This document shows, one piece after another, positions 12,521 through 21,427 of a DNA stretch of 64,000 nt; positions within the stretch are counted from its first letter, which is position 1, and every line of letters starts with the position of its first letter. The translations under genes and the position numbers were made by a program. The DNA is from Streptacidiphilus sp. 4-A2 (GTDB lineage: Bacteria > Actinomycetota > Actinomycetes > Streptomycetales > Streptomycetaceae): the NCBI GenBank assembly GCA_014284505.1, contig JAAFYY010000001.1:1178001-1242000 (forward strand), read 5' to 3'. A model generated the notes under the pieces. It searched no databases. It was not told where the DNA came from and saw nothing but the letters and a program-made list of their open reading frames with translations.

Positions 12521-13103
12521 CAAAGCTCCTTGACCTGTTCGAAGGGTTCCCGGCAGGCCAGGCAGCGGCGCAGCGCCTTGCAGGCCGTGGCGCCGAAGCG
12601 GCTGGTCTCCTCGGTGTCCGGCGAGCCGCAGTTGGGGCAGCACACCACGGTGCGCACCGGGGAGAGGGTCAGCGGCACCGGGCCGCCCGGCGGCCGGTGG
12701 GCGGCCGGTCCGGGCGGGGCGATACCCCGGCGGCGAGCTTGGCCCGCCCCTCCGGGGTGATCCAGTCGCTGCTCCACGGCGGGTCCAGCACGGTGCGGAT
12801 CTCGACCCGGGTGAAGCCGGCCGCCCGCAGCGCGGCGTCCAGGTCGGCACGCATCTCGGCCAGGGCCGGGCAGCCGCTGTAGGTGGGCGCCAGGCTCGCG
12901 GTCACCTGGCCGTCGGCGTCCACGCCGACCTCGCGCAGCACTCCGAGGTCGGCCAGGGTCAGCATCGGCAGCTCCGGGTCGAGCACCGATGCCGCGGCGT
13001 CACGGGCGCGTTGCAGCGGGGACCTGGCGTCCGCGGTCACCGTCCCGGCCGTCACCATGTCTGCGGTCACCATGTCGGCGGACACCATGTCTGCGGTCAC
13101 CAT
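12520..13103 (-). CDS. paaD: Phenylacetyl-CoA epoxidase maturation protein PaaD (one frameshift)
   Basis: PaaD helps mature the epoxidase; it belongs to the MIP18/SufT-like family. The sequence has VLDPELPMLTLADLGVLREV, then PTYSGCPALAEMRADL, and WSSDWITPEGRAKL, and after a frame break at about 12725-12732 ends with a cysteine pair element CCPNCGSPDTEETSRFG and CLACREPF, typical of actinobacterial PaaD. The start is unusual: five MVTAD-like pentapeptides (see 13046-13103) offer three additional in-frame ATG codons. The first ATG overlaps the paaC stop (ACATGGTGA), so I use 13103. Confidence 0.88.
13046..13103 (-). repeat. 15-bp repeat at the 5' end of paaD
   Basis: Read on the minus strand, ATGGTGACCGCAGAC repeats with small changes about five times, encoding MVTAD-MVSAD-MVTAD-MVTAG-TVTAD. 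Four units carry an ATG. The repeat begins within the paaC/paaD overlap. Confidence 0.85.
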
Positions 13104-13935
13104 GTCGCCTCCGGGTCCGCCCGGGCCAGCGACTGGAGCTCGGTGAGCAGTTCGGCCAGGTGCGGGTGTGCTCGCCGGCCCGGCCCCGGCCGGACGCCGC
13201 CTCCGGCACCGCCGGCACCGGCAGCCCGGCCGCGTCCAGCACCTGACGCAGGGTCAACTCGACCTCGGCGCGCACCTGCTGCTGTTCGCCGTCGAGCAGT
13301 TCGGCGAGGTGGGGCCAGAGTTCGTCCAGCGCGGCGAGCATCCGCCGCCGGGACTCCTCGGTGCCGTCACCCAGCCGTACCGTCCACTGGGCCGCATGGT
13401 CGCGGTGGTAGGCGAGTTCGTTGATGCCCTTGGCCGCGACCGCCGCCAGCACCGGGTCCGGGTGCGCGGTCAGCGCCTGGAACGCGGCGAGCCGCCAGCT
13501 GGAGAACAGCAGCAGCCGGACCACACAGTGGGCGAAGTCGCCGTTGGGCAGCTCGGCCAGGAGCACATTGCGGAACTCCTCCGGCCCACGGAAATAGGCG
13601 AGCTGGTCCTCGCCGCGGCCGGCGCCCTCGGCCTGCCCGGCCCGGGCGAGCAGCAGCCGGGCCTGGCCGAGCAGGTCCAGGCCGATATTGGCCAGCGCGA
13701 CCTCCTCCTCCAGCTCCGGCGCGCAGGTGACCCACTGCGCCAGGCGCTGCGCGGAGACCAGCGCGTCGTCGCCCAGCGCCAGGCAGAGCGCGGCCAGTCC
13801 GGCCGGGTCGACGCTCTCGGGCAGGGCGGTGTCGACACCGTGCAGCGGGTCCTCGAAGCCGGTGCCGAAGGCCCAGCGGGCATCGCCCTCGGGCGATGCC
13901 TCGGCGAGGGAGAGGTACACGTGGTCGTCGCTCAT
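13097..13935 (-). CDS. paaC: Phenylacetyl-CoA epoxidase structural subunit PaaC
   Basis: Ferritin-like subunit that forms the stable PaaA-PaaC core without a complete metal site of its own. The start ATG 13935 gives SDDHVYLSLAEASPEGDA; motifs include ALGDDALVSAQRLAQW, NIGLDLLGQARLLLARAG and ELPNGDFAHCVVRLLLFS followed by AYHRDHAAQWTVRLGDGTEES. One frame break near 13165 (C run) displaces the last 25 residues; reading across it yields HLAELLTELQSLARADPEAT and then W-stop, which is the expected PaaC tail and overlaps paaD. Confidence 0.9.
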
Positions 13936-13963
13936 GGCCGCCTGCTGTTCCGGATGAGGGTGG

Positions 13964-14254
13964 TCAGATGTGCGGGACATCGTCGGGGATGGCGTAGAAG
14001 GTGGGGTGGCGGTAGACCTTGTCACCGCTGGGGGCGAAGAAGGGGTCGATCTCGTCGCTGGTGGAGGCGGTGATCGCGTCCGAGCGGACGACCCAGATGC
14101 TGACGCCCTCGTTGCGGCGGGTGTACAGGTCGCGGGCATTGGTCAGCGCCATCCGCTCGTCGGGCGCGTGCAGCGAGCCGACGTGCACATGGTTGAGGCC
14201 GCGCTTGCCGCGGACGAACACCTCGTAGAGCGGCCACTCGGAGCGGGCGGTCAT
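13964..14254 (-). CDS. paaB: Phenylacetyl-CoA epoxidase subunit PaaB
   Basis: Small subunit that bridges PaaAC heterodimers in the epoxidase complex. The intact 96-residue protein begins [19 protein letters not shown] and contains [24 protein letters not shown] split across two short helices, followed by the invariant WVVRSDAI. The ATG overlaps the paaA stop (ATGA). No deviation from family length. Confidence 0.93.
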   Translation of the reverse strand: MTARSEWPLYEVFVRGKRGLNHVHVGSLHAPDERMALTNARDLYTRRNEGVSIWVVRSDAITASTSDEIDPFFAPSGDKVYRHPTFYAIPDDVPHI

Positions 14255-15279
14255 GCCGGTACACCCTTCAGCTGTGCGGTCTGTGCTGTCTGCCGGTCCT
14301 GTGCTGCCTGCTGGTCCTGTGCCGCCTGCCGGTCCTGCTGCCGGGCGGCGTGCGCGGCGGCCGCCTCGCGCACCCAGGCGCCGTCCTCGTGGGCCTGCCG
14401 GCGGCGCTCCACCCGGGCCTGGTTGCAGGGCCCGTCGCCACTGATGACCCGCTGGAGCTCACTCCAGTCCGGCGTGCCGAAGTCCCAGACCTCACGCTCC
14501 TCGTTCCAGACCAGCTCCGGGTCGGGCAGCGTCACACCCAGCCGCTCGGCCTGAGGGACCGTCATATCGACGAAGCGCTGCCGGAGTTCGTCATTACTGT
14601 GACGCTTGATCCGCCAGGCCATGGAGCGCTCGCTGTTGGGCGAGTTGCCGTCCGGCGGACCGAACATCATCAGCGAGGGCCACCACCAGCGGTCCACCGC
14701 GTCCTGGACCTGGGCCCGCTGCTTCTCGCTGCCGCGCATCATGGTCAGCAGCAGTTCGTAGCCCTGCCGCTGGTGGAAGGACTCCTCCTTGCAGATGCGC
14801 ACCATCGCCCGGGCGTAGGGACCGTAGGAGCTGCGGCACAGCGGCACCTGGTTGCAGATGGCCGCGCCGTCGACGAACCAGCCGATCACCCCGACGTCGG
14901 CATAGCTGAGCGTCGGGTAGTTGAAGATCGACGAGTACTTCTGCCGCCCGCTGATCAGCCGCTCGGTCAGGTCCGCCCGGTCCGCGCCCAGGGTCTCGGC
15001 GGCGGAGTACAGGTAGAGGCCGTGCCCGGCCTCGTCCTGGACCTTGGCGAAGAGGATGGCCTTGCGCCGCAGCGACGGCGCCCGGGTGATCCACTCCCCC
15101 TCCGGCTGCATGCCGATGATCTCGGAGTGGGCGTGCTGGGCGATCTGCCGGACGAGCGTGGCCCGGTATCCCTCGGGCATCCAGTCGCGCGGTTCGATGC
15201 GCTGGTCGCGGGCGAGGGTGTGGTCGAAGCGGGTCTGGGCCGCTGTCTGCGGCTCGGCACCGGATTCCGGTACGGGCAT
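14251..15279 (-). CDS. paaA: Phenylacetyl-CoA epoxidase catalytic subunit PaaA
   Basis: Di-iron oxygenase subunit that epoxidises the aromatic ring of phenylacetyl-CoA. Visible iron-ligand context: [20 protein letters not shown] for the first E-x2-H and [16 protein letters not shown] for the second. ATG 15279 is 8 bases downstream of AGGGAG; a GTG at 15288 is too close to it. The protein is intact. Its C-terminus carries a Gln/Ala/Asp-rich repeat (about 14277-14345, roughly 18-bp units) not typical of PaaA. First gene of the paaABCDE operon. Confidence 0.94.
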   Translation of the reverse strand: MPVPESGAEPQTAAQTRFDHTLARDQRIEPRDWMPEGYRATLVRQIAQHAHSEIIGMQPEGEWITRAPSLRRKAILFAKVQDEAGHGLYLYSAAETLGADRADLTERLISGRQKYSSIFNYPTLSYADVGVIGWFVDGAAICNQVPLCRSSYGPYARAMVRICKEESFHQRQGYELLLTMMRGSEKQRAQVQDAVDRWWWPSLMMFGPPDGNSPNSERSMAWRIKRHSNDELRQRFVDMTVPQAERLGVTLPDPELVWNEEREVWDFGTPDWSELQRVISGDGPCNQARVERRRQAHEDGAWVREAAAAHAARQQDRQAAQDQQAAQDRQTAQTAQLKGVPA

Positions 15280-15317
15280 ACGCGTCACTCCCTGGGCAGG
15301 CTGTCAGACCCAAGACT

Positions 15318-15331
15318 ACCGAACGGTCGGT
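15318..15331. promoter_or_regulatory. PaaR-like TetR operator upstream of paaA
   Basis: ACCGAACGGTCGGT has ACCGA and TCGGT arms around a CG-containing centre, 39 bp upstream of paaA. Phenylacetate operons in Gram-positive bacteria are often controlled by the TetR-type repressor PaaR, whose sites have CCGNNCGNNCGG-type spacing. No tetR gene lies in the window. Confidence 0.5.
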
Positions 15332-15454
15332 CGGCTCACAATGCCCCGTCTCCTCTCGGGCGCGCCGCCTCCCCCGTCGCGCCCCCGGTATGCGCCTGAC
15401 AGCCCGCGCCGCGCCCCTCCCCCGGGCCCCGGCCCCGGGCCTTGACCCCGGGTA

Positions 15455-16826
15455 CTACACCCCGCGCACGTCACCTCCGCGCACCCGCAGCACCGCCGCG
15501 ACATCCGCCGCCAGCAGCGGCAGCTCGGCGTCCGTCAGCGGAGAGACGGTCACCCTCACCCCGGGCGGCGAGGCGATCCGGAACCGGCTCCCGGGCGCGA
15601 CCGCCCAGCCGCGCTGCAGCAGCCCGGCGACGGTGGCGGTCTCGTCGGAGACCGGGATCCAGAGGTTCAGTCCGCTGCGCCCGCGCGCCGCCACCCCGCG
15701 GGCGGCCAGCTCGGCGAGCAGCCCGTCCCTCCGGGCGCGGTAGGAGGCCGCGGCCGCGCCGGGGTCTCGGCCGACGAGAGCGCCGCCACGGTGCGCTGGA
15801 GCAGATGGCTGACCCAGCCCGTGCCGAGCCGCTGCCGCCCGCGCACCCGGTCCAGCGTCTCCGCGTCCCCGGCCAGCACCGCGACCCGCAGGTCTGGCCC
15901 GAGGGACTTCGCCGCCGACCTGACCACGGCCCAGCGGACGCAGGTCGCCCCGCCGCCCGGCGCGGCGCAGAGCGGCTGGAACGGCAGGTCGACGATCCCG
16001 TGGCCGTGGTCGTCCTCGATCAGCAGCACCTGCGGATGCCGCGTGAGCAGTGCTCTCAGTTCGGACGCCCGCTCCGCGCCGAGCGACGCGCCGGTGGGGT
16101 TCTGTGCCCGGCTGGTGACCACGATCGCCCGCACGCCCTGGTCGAGGGCCCGGGCGACGTCGGCGGGCAGCGGCCCGTCGTCGTCCACCGCGACCGGGAC
16201 CGCCCGCAGGCCGAGCGCCGGCAGCAGGTCCAGCAGGCTGCCCCAGCCCGGGTCCTCGACCGCCACGCCGTCGCCGGGGCGCAGCCAGGCAAGGAAGATC
16301 CGCTCGATGGCGTCCAGCGAGCCCGAGGCCACCGCGACGCCCACCTGGTCCGGGCTCCCGTCCGCGCCGATCAGCGGCACCCCGTCCGCCGCGAACGACT
16401 CCTCCGCCAGCGCCCGCAGCCCCGGATCCAGCGCCGGGCCGCCATAGAGCACGGGTTCGACCGCGTGTGTCCGGGCCGCGGCGGTCACCGCCGCCTCCAG
16501 GTCCGGCAGCAGGGCGAGGTCCGGATTGCCCGCGGACAGGTCGCGCACGCCGCCGGGGACCTCGAAGCGCACGTCGTCGCGGGAGGTGTGCGCGGGCCGG
16601 GCGCGGACGCGGCTGCCGCGCCGTCCGGCGGTCTCGATCACCCCGCGGTCGCGCAGCAGCCGGTAGGCGGCGGCAACGGTGTTCGGGTTGACCCCGAGCT
16701 CCCCCGCCAGCTCCCGCAGCGGCGGCAGTGTCGCCCCCGGGACAGCCGGCCCTCGCCTACCGCCCGTTCGACGTCGGCGGCGATCTCCGTGGCGCGACGT
16801 CCGCGAATCCGATAATCTCCTAGCAC
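15455..16826 (-). CDS. MocR-type regulator: GntR DNA-binding domain fused to aminotransferase (two frameshifts)
   Basis: The N-terminal winged helix (TLPPLRELAGELGVNPNTVA then AAYRLLRDRGVIETAGRRGS) is joined to a fold-type I aminotransferase-like domain with LYGGPALDPGLRALAEESFA, IVVTSRAQNPTGASL and VVRSAAKSLGPDLRVA, whose lysine would bind pyridoxal phosphate. GTG 16826 has no ribosome site and lies 7 nt after a good -10, suggesting a leaderless mRNA. Frame breaks occur at about 16735-16745 and 15762. The divergent PaiB-like gene, whose products often handle flavin or pyridoxal-linked redox chemistry, is the probable target. The effector is unknown. Confidence 0.82.
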
Positions 16827-16833
16827 AAAGAGT

Positions 16834-16862
16834 ATTATGCACTAGTACATAAGCTCTGTCGA
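16834..16862 (-). promoter_or_regulatory. Promoter of the MocR gene, leaderless transcript predicted
   Basis: On the minus strand TCGACA (16862-16857), a 17-bp spacer, then CATAAT (16839-16834). The GTG start codon follows after 7 bases, at the expected transcription start. Confidence 0.6.
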
Positions 16863-16888
16863 CCACGAGAGGCGCGCTGGGAGCGCCG

Positions 16889-17528
16889 ATGCTGATCAAT
16901 CCGTGGGACCGGGGTGAGGACCAGGAGTGGCGGCAGTGGCTCGCCGCCCGGGATTTCGGTGTGCTGGCCGCGAACGGCCCGGACGGCGCCGCACCGGTCC
17001 TGGTTCCCACGCCGTTCCTCTACGACGGCGGGACGAGGTGCTGCTCCACCTGGCCCGCCCCAACCCGGTGTGGGCGGCCATCGAGGCCAACCCCCGGCTC
17101 ACCCTGGCCGTCACCGACGACGAGGCCTTCATCCCCGGCCCCTGGCGTCCCCCGGCGAACACCCGGCCCGAGGACGGCGTCCCCACCGCCTACTATGCCT
17201 CGGTCCATCTGATCGGCACCGCCACCCCGGTCGACGAGCCGGAGCTCTCAAGGCGGCCCTGCTGAACCGTCAGCTGACCGCCTTCCAGCCGGAGACCCCG
17301 ATCGCCCCGATCATCCCCGGTCAGCCGCCGTTCGGCCGGATGCTCTCGGCGATCCGCGGGCTGCGGATCGCGATCACCGAAGTCCGCCCGAAGTTCAAAT
17401 ACGACGACAAGCGGGAAGCCGCGCTCCAGAGCGCCGTCGCCGAACGGCTGGCCGGGCGCGGACGGCCCCGCGACGGGGGCGCCCGCGTGCAGCTGCTGCG
17501 CCGCAGGGACGCCCGCGCCGACTCCTGA
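16889..17528 (+). CDS. FMN-binding negative transcriptional regulator, PaiB-like (two frameshifts)
   Basis: Split-barrel flavin-binding protein of the PaiB family. It starts LINPWDRGEDQEWRQWLAAR, then DFGVLAANGPDG and VPTPFLYDG, continues EVLLHLARPNPVWAAIE with PGPWRPPANTRPEDGVPTAYY, a hallmark Pro-rich loop, and ends with GLRIAITEVRPKFKYDDKRE. Frame breaks lie near 17029 (G run) and 17247-17252. Corrected length of about 213 residues is typical. Divergent from the MocR gene with about 60 bp between start codons, implying shared control. Confidence 0.8.
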
Positions 17529-17766
17529 CCGGCGACTGATCCCCCGGTGCGGCCCTCCGGCCGCCGCGGGTCCGGCCCCGGTGCCGCCCCCGGTCGCATC
17601 TGGGCCCGGCGGCGCCCACTGGGCCGTCCGAGGCAGCCGTCCACCCGGACGGCCCAGGATGCGCCCGCGTCGCGGGCCGGGTGGGTCGCCCGTTCCTAGG
17701 CTGTCCGGACGGACCATCAGTCCGGCGCCGCCGCAGGGCGGTCCCGCAGCACCCCGGGAGCCTCCA

Positions 17767-19176
17767 CTGACCACCACAGCGCACACCCAACCGCCCGGCG
17801 AGGCCAATATCGGTCACATCATCTTCATCGCCGCGGCCGCCGCCATGGGCGGATTCCTGTTCGGCTACGACAGCTCGGTGATCAGCGGCGCCGTCACCGG
17901 CATCCAGCACCACTTCAAGGTCGGCAGCGGCGAGACCGCCCTGGTCGTCTCCTCCGCGCTGCTCGGCTCGGCTGTCGGCGCGGCCGTGGCCGGCAGCCTG
18001 GCCGACCGGGTGGGCCGGATCCTGGTGATGCAGATCGCCGGGGTGCTGTTCGCCATCAGCGGCGCCGGATCGATGTTCCCGCCCAGCATTTTCGTGCTCG
18101 GCATCTGGCGGGTGATCGGCGGCCTGGCCATCGGCATGGCCTCGGTGATCGCTCCGGCCTATATCGCCGAGGTCGCCCCCCGCCGTACGCGGCCGCCTGG
18201 CCTCGTTCCAGCAGGCTGCGATCGTGCTCGGGATCTTCATCTCGCAGCTGGTCAACTACGCCCTGAACCAGGGCGCCGGCGGCAACCCCAACGACCACAT
18301 CGCCGGGATCCAGGCCTGGCAGTGGATGCTCGGGGTGGAGACCATCCCGGCCCTGATCTACTTCCTGATGACCTTCGCGATCCCGGAGTCCCCGCGCTTC
18401 CTGATCGCCAGCGGCCGCCTGGACCGGGCCCGCCGGGTGCTCACCGACCTCGAGGACCCGGGCACCGACATCGACGCCCGGATCGCCGAGGTCCAGGGCG
18501 TCATCAGGAGCGAGCACAAGAGCAGCTTCCGGGATCTGCTGGACGGCCGCGGCGGACTGAAGACCATCGTCTGGAATCGGCATCGGCGCCTCGGTGTTCC
18601 AGCAGTTCGTGGGCATCAACGTGATCTTCTACTACTCCTCGCTGCTGTGGCAGTCGGTCGGCATCAACGCCAGCAACTCGCTGCTGATCAGTGTCTCCAC
18701 CCGCTGGTGAACATCGTCGGCACGGTCATCGCCATGGTCCTGGTCGACCGCGTCGGCCGCCGCCCGCTCGCCCTGGCCGGATCGGCCGGTATGGCCGTCG
18801 CCCTGGGCACCGCCGCCTGGGCCTTCTCCTACCGCCACGGCACCGGCACCACCCCACCCTGGCCAGCGCCCAGGCGACCGTCGCCCTGGTCGCCGCGCAC
18901 GTCTTCGTGCTGTGCTTCGCCTTCTCCTGGGGTGTGGTGGTCTGGGTGCTGCTCGGCGAGATGTTCCCCAACAAGATCCGCGCCCTGGCCCTGTCGGTCG
19001 CCGCCTCCGCCCAGTGGCTCGCCAACTGGGCCATCACCGTCAGCTTCCCCAACCTGGCGGACTGGAACCTGTCCGCCACCTATGTCATCTACGCCTGCTT
19101 CGCCCTGCTGTCCATCCCGTTCGTCTACTTCTGCGTCAAGGAGACCAAGGGCCGCACCCTGGAATCCATGGGCTGA
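17767..19176 (+). CDS. Sugar porter family MFS transporter (about four frameshifts)
   Basis: Twelve-helix sugar:proton symporter. Landmarks: GGFLFGYDSSVISGA in helix 1, SLADRVGRILVM, PESPRFLIASGRLDRARRVL in the central loop, SVFQQFVGINVIFYYSSLLW, VDRVGRRPLALAG and the C-terminal KETKGRTLESMG, all diagnostic of the sugar porter family. Breaks are near 18182, 18578, 18695 and 18855. The most upstream codon fitting a ribosome site (GGGAG at 17756-17760, 6-nt spacing) is CTG 17767, giving TTTAHTQPPGEAN; no ATG or GTG precedes the first helix in frame. Substrate cannot be specified. Confidence 0.85.
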
Positions 19177-19240
19177 CATTCCGGCCGCCTCCGCTGCGGG
19201 ACAACCGCGCGGGACGGCCCGGGCGCTCCTGTCGTGCGTG

Positions 19241-19277
19241 CTGGAGGCCGCCTCTCGCTTCGAGGGGCGGCCTCCAG
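19241..19277 (+). terminator. Terminator hairpin after the sugar porter gene
   Basis: Perfect 12-bp stem (CTGGAGGCCGCC at 19241-19252 with 19266-19277), 13-nt loop, no long T run, as is common in actinomycetes. Confidence 0.7.
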
Positions 19278-19351
19278 TTGCAGGCGAGTGCGGGTGCGGG
19301 GCCCCGGAAACTCCCCCGCATGCGCACGCGGCGGCCGGGTAGCCGACGGTC

Positions 19352-19465
19352 ATGGCAACCGCCGAGCACGCCTCCCATCGCGTCCCCGCCCACACCGGCG
19401 CGCTCCTGTGGGTGGTGGCGTTCGCCGTCGCCGGGTGCACGGTGTGGCTGACAGCGGGCCGTTAG
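19352..19465 (+). CDS. Possible 37-residue single-span membrane peptide
   Basis: ATG 19352 opens a short frame with a 14-residue polar N-terminus and one hydrophobic helix (ALLWVVAFAVAGCTVWL) ending TAGR. The composition is that of a small membrane protein, but the ribosome site is weak (ccgacggtc). No family is recognised. It could be chance in GC-rich DNA. Confidence 0.35.
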   Translation: MATAEHASHRVPAHTGALLWVVAFAVAGCTVWLTAGR

Positions 19466-19769
19466 CCGCGCCATGACCTGCGACCGCCCCAGCCGCCCCG
19501 CGCGGAGCCATACACGCCTCTGGCGGGTTCACCAGGCTGTTGAGCAGGTGAGCGCACTGCTGGGGCGGCTGATCGCGCTCGGGTGCATCCTCGGGATACC
19601 GCTTGTCTCCGGAAGGCGGTAACTCCCGTTCACCCCCTGCCTTTCCCGACGGCCCGGCATGCGCAATTCCGGTTGTGGGCAGCATTTCAGACGATGGGTC
19701 ACTACTCTCAGGCGCAGACGTCGGGCCTGCTGCCCCGACGTTCAACTCATCGCTGCGAGGGAGAGTCCA
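19466..19769. other. Intergenic region upstream of the DUF4157 gene
   Basis: About 300 bp with somewhat lower GC than its surroundings. I see no gene or clear promoter pair; the 3' end carries the ribosome site GAGGGAGAG used by the next gene. Confidence 0.5.
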
Positions 19770-20841
19770 GTGCGCGTACAAGGGCCCGAGAAGACCAGCA
19801 TGCCCCGCGCGACTCCACCGCGCGCCGCCCGCACGGCGACCGTCCCGGACGTCGCCGCTGGAGACCTGTCACCCCAGGCGGTCCTGGCCCTTCAGCGCAG
19901 CATCGGCAACGCCGCGGTCTCCAGCATGCTGGAACGCTCCAGCCACCAGCACGGCGCGGGCTGCGGCCACCAGCAGGACACCACCGACGTTCAGCGCTCC
20001 GCCGTCCACGACGTCCTCCGCGGCGGCGGACAGCCCCTCGACCCCGCCACCCGCGCGGACATGGAGGGGCGGCTGGGCGCCGACTTCTCCGACGTCCGCC
20101 TGCACACCGGCAGTACGGCGCAGCGCTCCGCCGCCGAGATGGGGGCCCGCGCCTACACGTCCGGCAGCCATGTCGTCATCGGCGACGGCGGAGCCGACAG
20201 TCACACCCCTCGCCCACGAGTTGACCCATGTCATCCAGCAGCGCCAGGGCCCTGTCGCCGGTACGGACAACGGAAGCGGCCTTCGGGTATCCGACCCCTC
20301 CGACCGCTTCGAGCGGGAAGCCGAGGCCAACGCCACCCGGGCGATGTCCGGCGCCGCCGTGCAACGCGCACCGCAGTCGTCCGCCGCGCCGAGCGATGCC
20401 GCGCCCTCCGTTCAGCGGGTCGCGGAACCTGTCGAGATCAGAGAGGGCGAGATCAAGAGGGTGGCCGCCGGCACGGTCATCGTCTATCCGTCGGTGACCA
20501 GTTGCCTTACCGTCACGGTCAATCTGCGGAACGGCGAGAAGGTGGGTGCCCACATCAGCCTGATGCAGATGGGCGAGAACCACCGCTCGGACGCGATCCT
20601 GCCGGCTCTCAAGCAGGCTGTGGACGACTCCCGGGTGAAATCCATCGACGTGAGTGGGGCGACCGACTTCTGGACGGCCGAGTACTTCACGAAGTCGATC
20701 GACGCACACTTCGCGGACGGTTCCACGCCTCCCGAGCCGACGGCCGACCACGAGAGCATCGGCAGCGCCGTCGCCACCATCCTGAAGCGGCAGCGGGGCA
20801 AGGTCTCGGTCACCAAGGAGGAGGGAGACCTGACCCGGTGA
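19770..20841 (+). CDS. DUF4157 protein with predicted CheD/CNF-like deamidase C-terminus (one frameshift)
   Basis: The start is GTG 19770 after GAGGGAGAG. Residues 30-60 hold a common eCIS tail segment (VLALQRSIGNAAVSSMLERS). The DUF4157 metallopeptidase-like domain follows (DVRLHTGSTAQRSAAEMGAR, AYTSGSHVVIG) with LAHELTHVIQQRQG at about residue 147; one base is missing near 20205 between these. DUF4157 proteins are linked to extracellular contractile injection systems and often lead effector domains. The C-terminal 130 residues have TSC at about residue 245 and GAH 16 residues later, followed by ISLM. This is the Cys/His spacing and strand pattern of CheD and CNF-type glutamine deamidases. 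No injection-system structural gene is in the window. The toxin role is inference. Confidence 0.72.
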
Positions 20842-20881
20842 GCGCTGCGTCCTGGGGTGCGGCGCCCCCGTGAGTCAGACC

Positions 20882-20908
20882 CCGGTGCGGGGACCGCCCC
20901 CGCACCGG
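20882..20908 (+). terminator. Terminator hairpin after the DUF4157 gene
   Basis: 11-bp perfect stem (CCGGTGCGGGG and complement) with a 5-nt loop, 40 bp after the stop codon. Confidence 0.65.
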
Positions 20909-21016
20909 AAGCCCTCGGCGCAGGGGATCGCACAGCATGAGCCACGGCTGAACCGGGGCGGGTCCAAGCGTCTCCTGGTTCATCACCTCGATGCCAGTCG
21001 TTGCCAGGAGGCAGCC

Positions 21017-21175
21017 ATGAACGTCAGCATCTCCGAGCGGCTCACCCGCACCCTGCGGGCGGGGCTGTCCGTGTCCAGCCGGGGGACGGTCCGGGCGCGG
21101 GTCACCAAGCGACTGCCGGGCGGGCTGCGGGTGACCGTGAGCGAGCCGATCATCCGGGGCAGGCGGCGGCGGTGA
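21017..21175 (+). CDS. Small basic hypothetical protein
   Basis: ATG 21017 follows AGGAGGCAGCC, a near-ideal ribosome site. The 52-residue product is rich in Arg, Thr and Val (pI clearly basic) and ends PIIRGRRRR, so nucleic-acid binding is possible. No family is recognised. It lies just upstream of the Y-RNA array and could be part of that locus. Confidence 0.5.
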   Translation: MNVSISERLTRTLRAGLSVSSRGTVRARVTKRLPGGLRVTVSEPIIRGRRRR

Positions 21176-21280
21176 GCAGCGCTCCTGTCGAACGGCAATG
21201 ACAATGCGTCATATCCACGGCCCGGAACACCGACATTAATTGACTACGCGGCCGCCTGAGGCGTGCAGTACGGTTGCGTT

Positions 21281-21416
21281 GTCCAGGTGCGCAGGCGGGG
21301 GTTACTTCCACTGTCAATGGTGAGGTCGCGGGTTCAAATCCCGTCACCGGCTTCGGGCCGGTGTAGCTCAGTCCGGGAGAGCGCATTGTCACCTCCACCG
21401 ACTCCGAACTCTGGAC
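21281..21416 (+). ncRNA. Y-RNA-like RNA 1 (YrlA type) with permuted tRNA module
   Basis: Closing stem GTCCAG (21281-21286) pairs with CTGGAC (21411-21416). Just inside is GGTGCGCAGGC then GGTTACTTC, a motif shared by all three RNAs and probably the TROVE-protein binding stem. The interior looks like a tRNA read in permuted order: a T arm CGGG-TTCAAAT-CCCG at 21329-21343, then a 7-bp stem CACCGGC/GCCGGTG sealed by a UUCG-type loop where the acceptor ends would be, then a D arm with TAGCTCAG at 21363-21370. No anticodon arm or CCA end is present, so this is not a tRNA gene. Confidence 0.82.
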
Positions 21417-21427
21417 CACAACTTCAC

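Noticed and set aside
13046..13103. CRISPR-like or regulatory iteron array
   Set aside because: Units are 15 bp, in frame and part of the paaD coding sequence.
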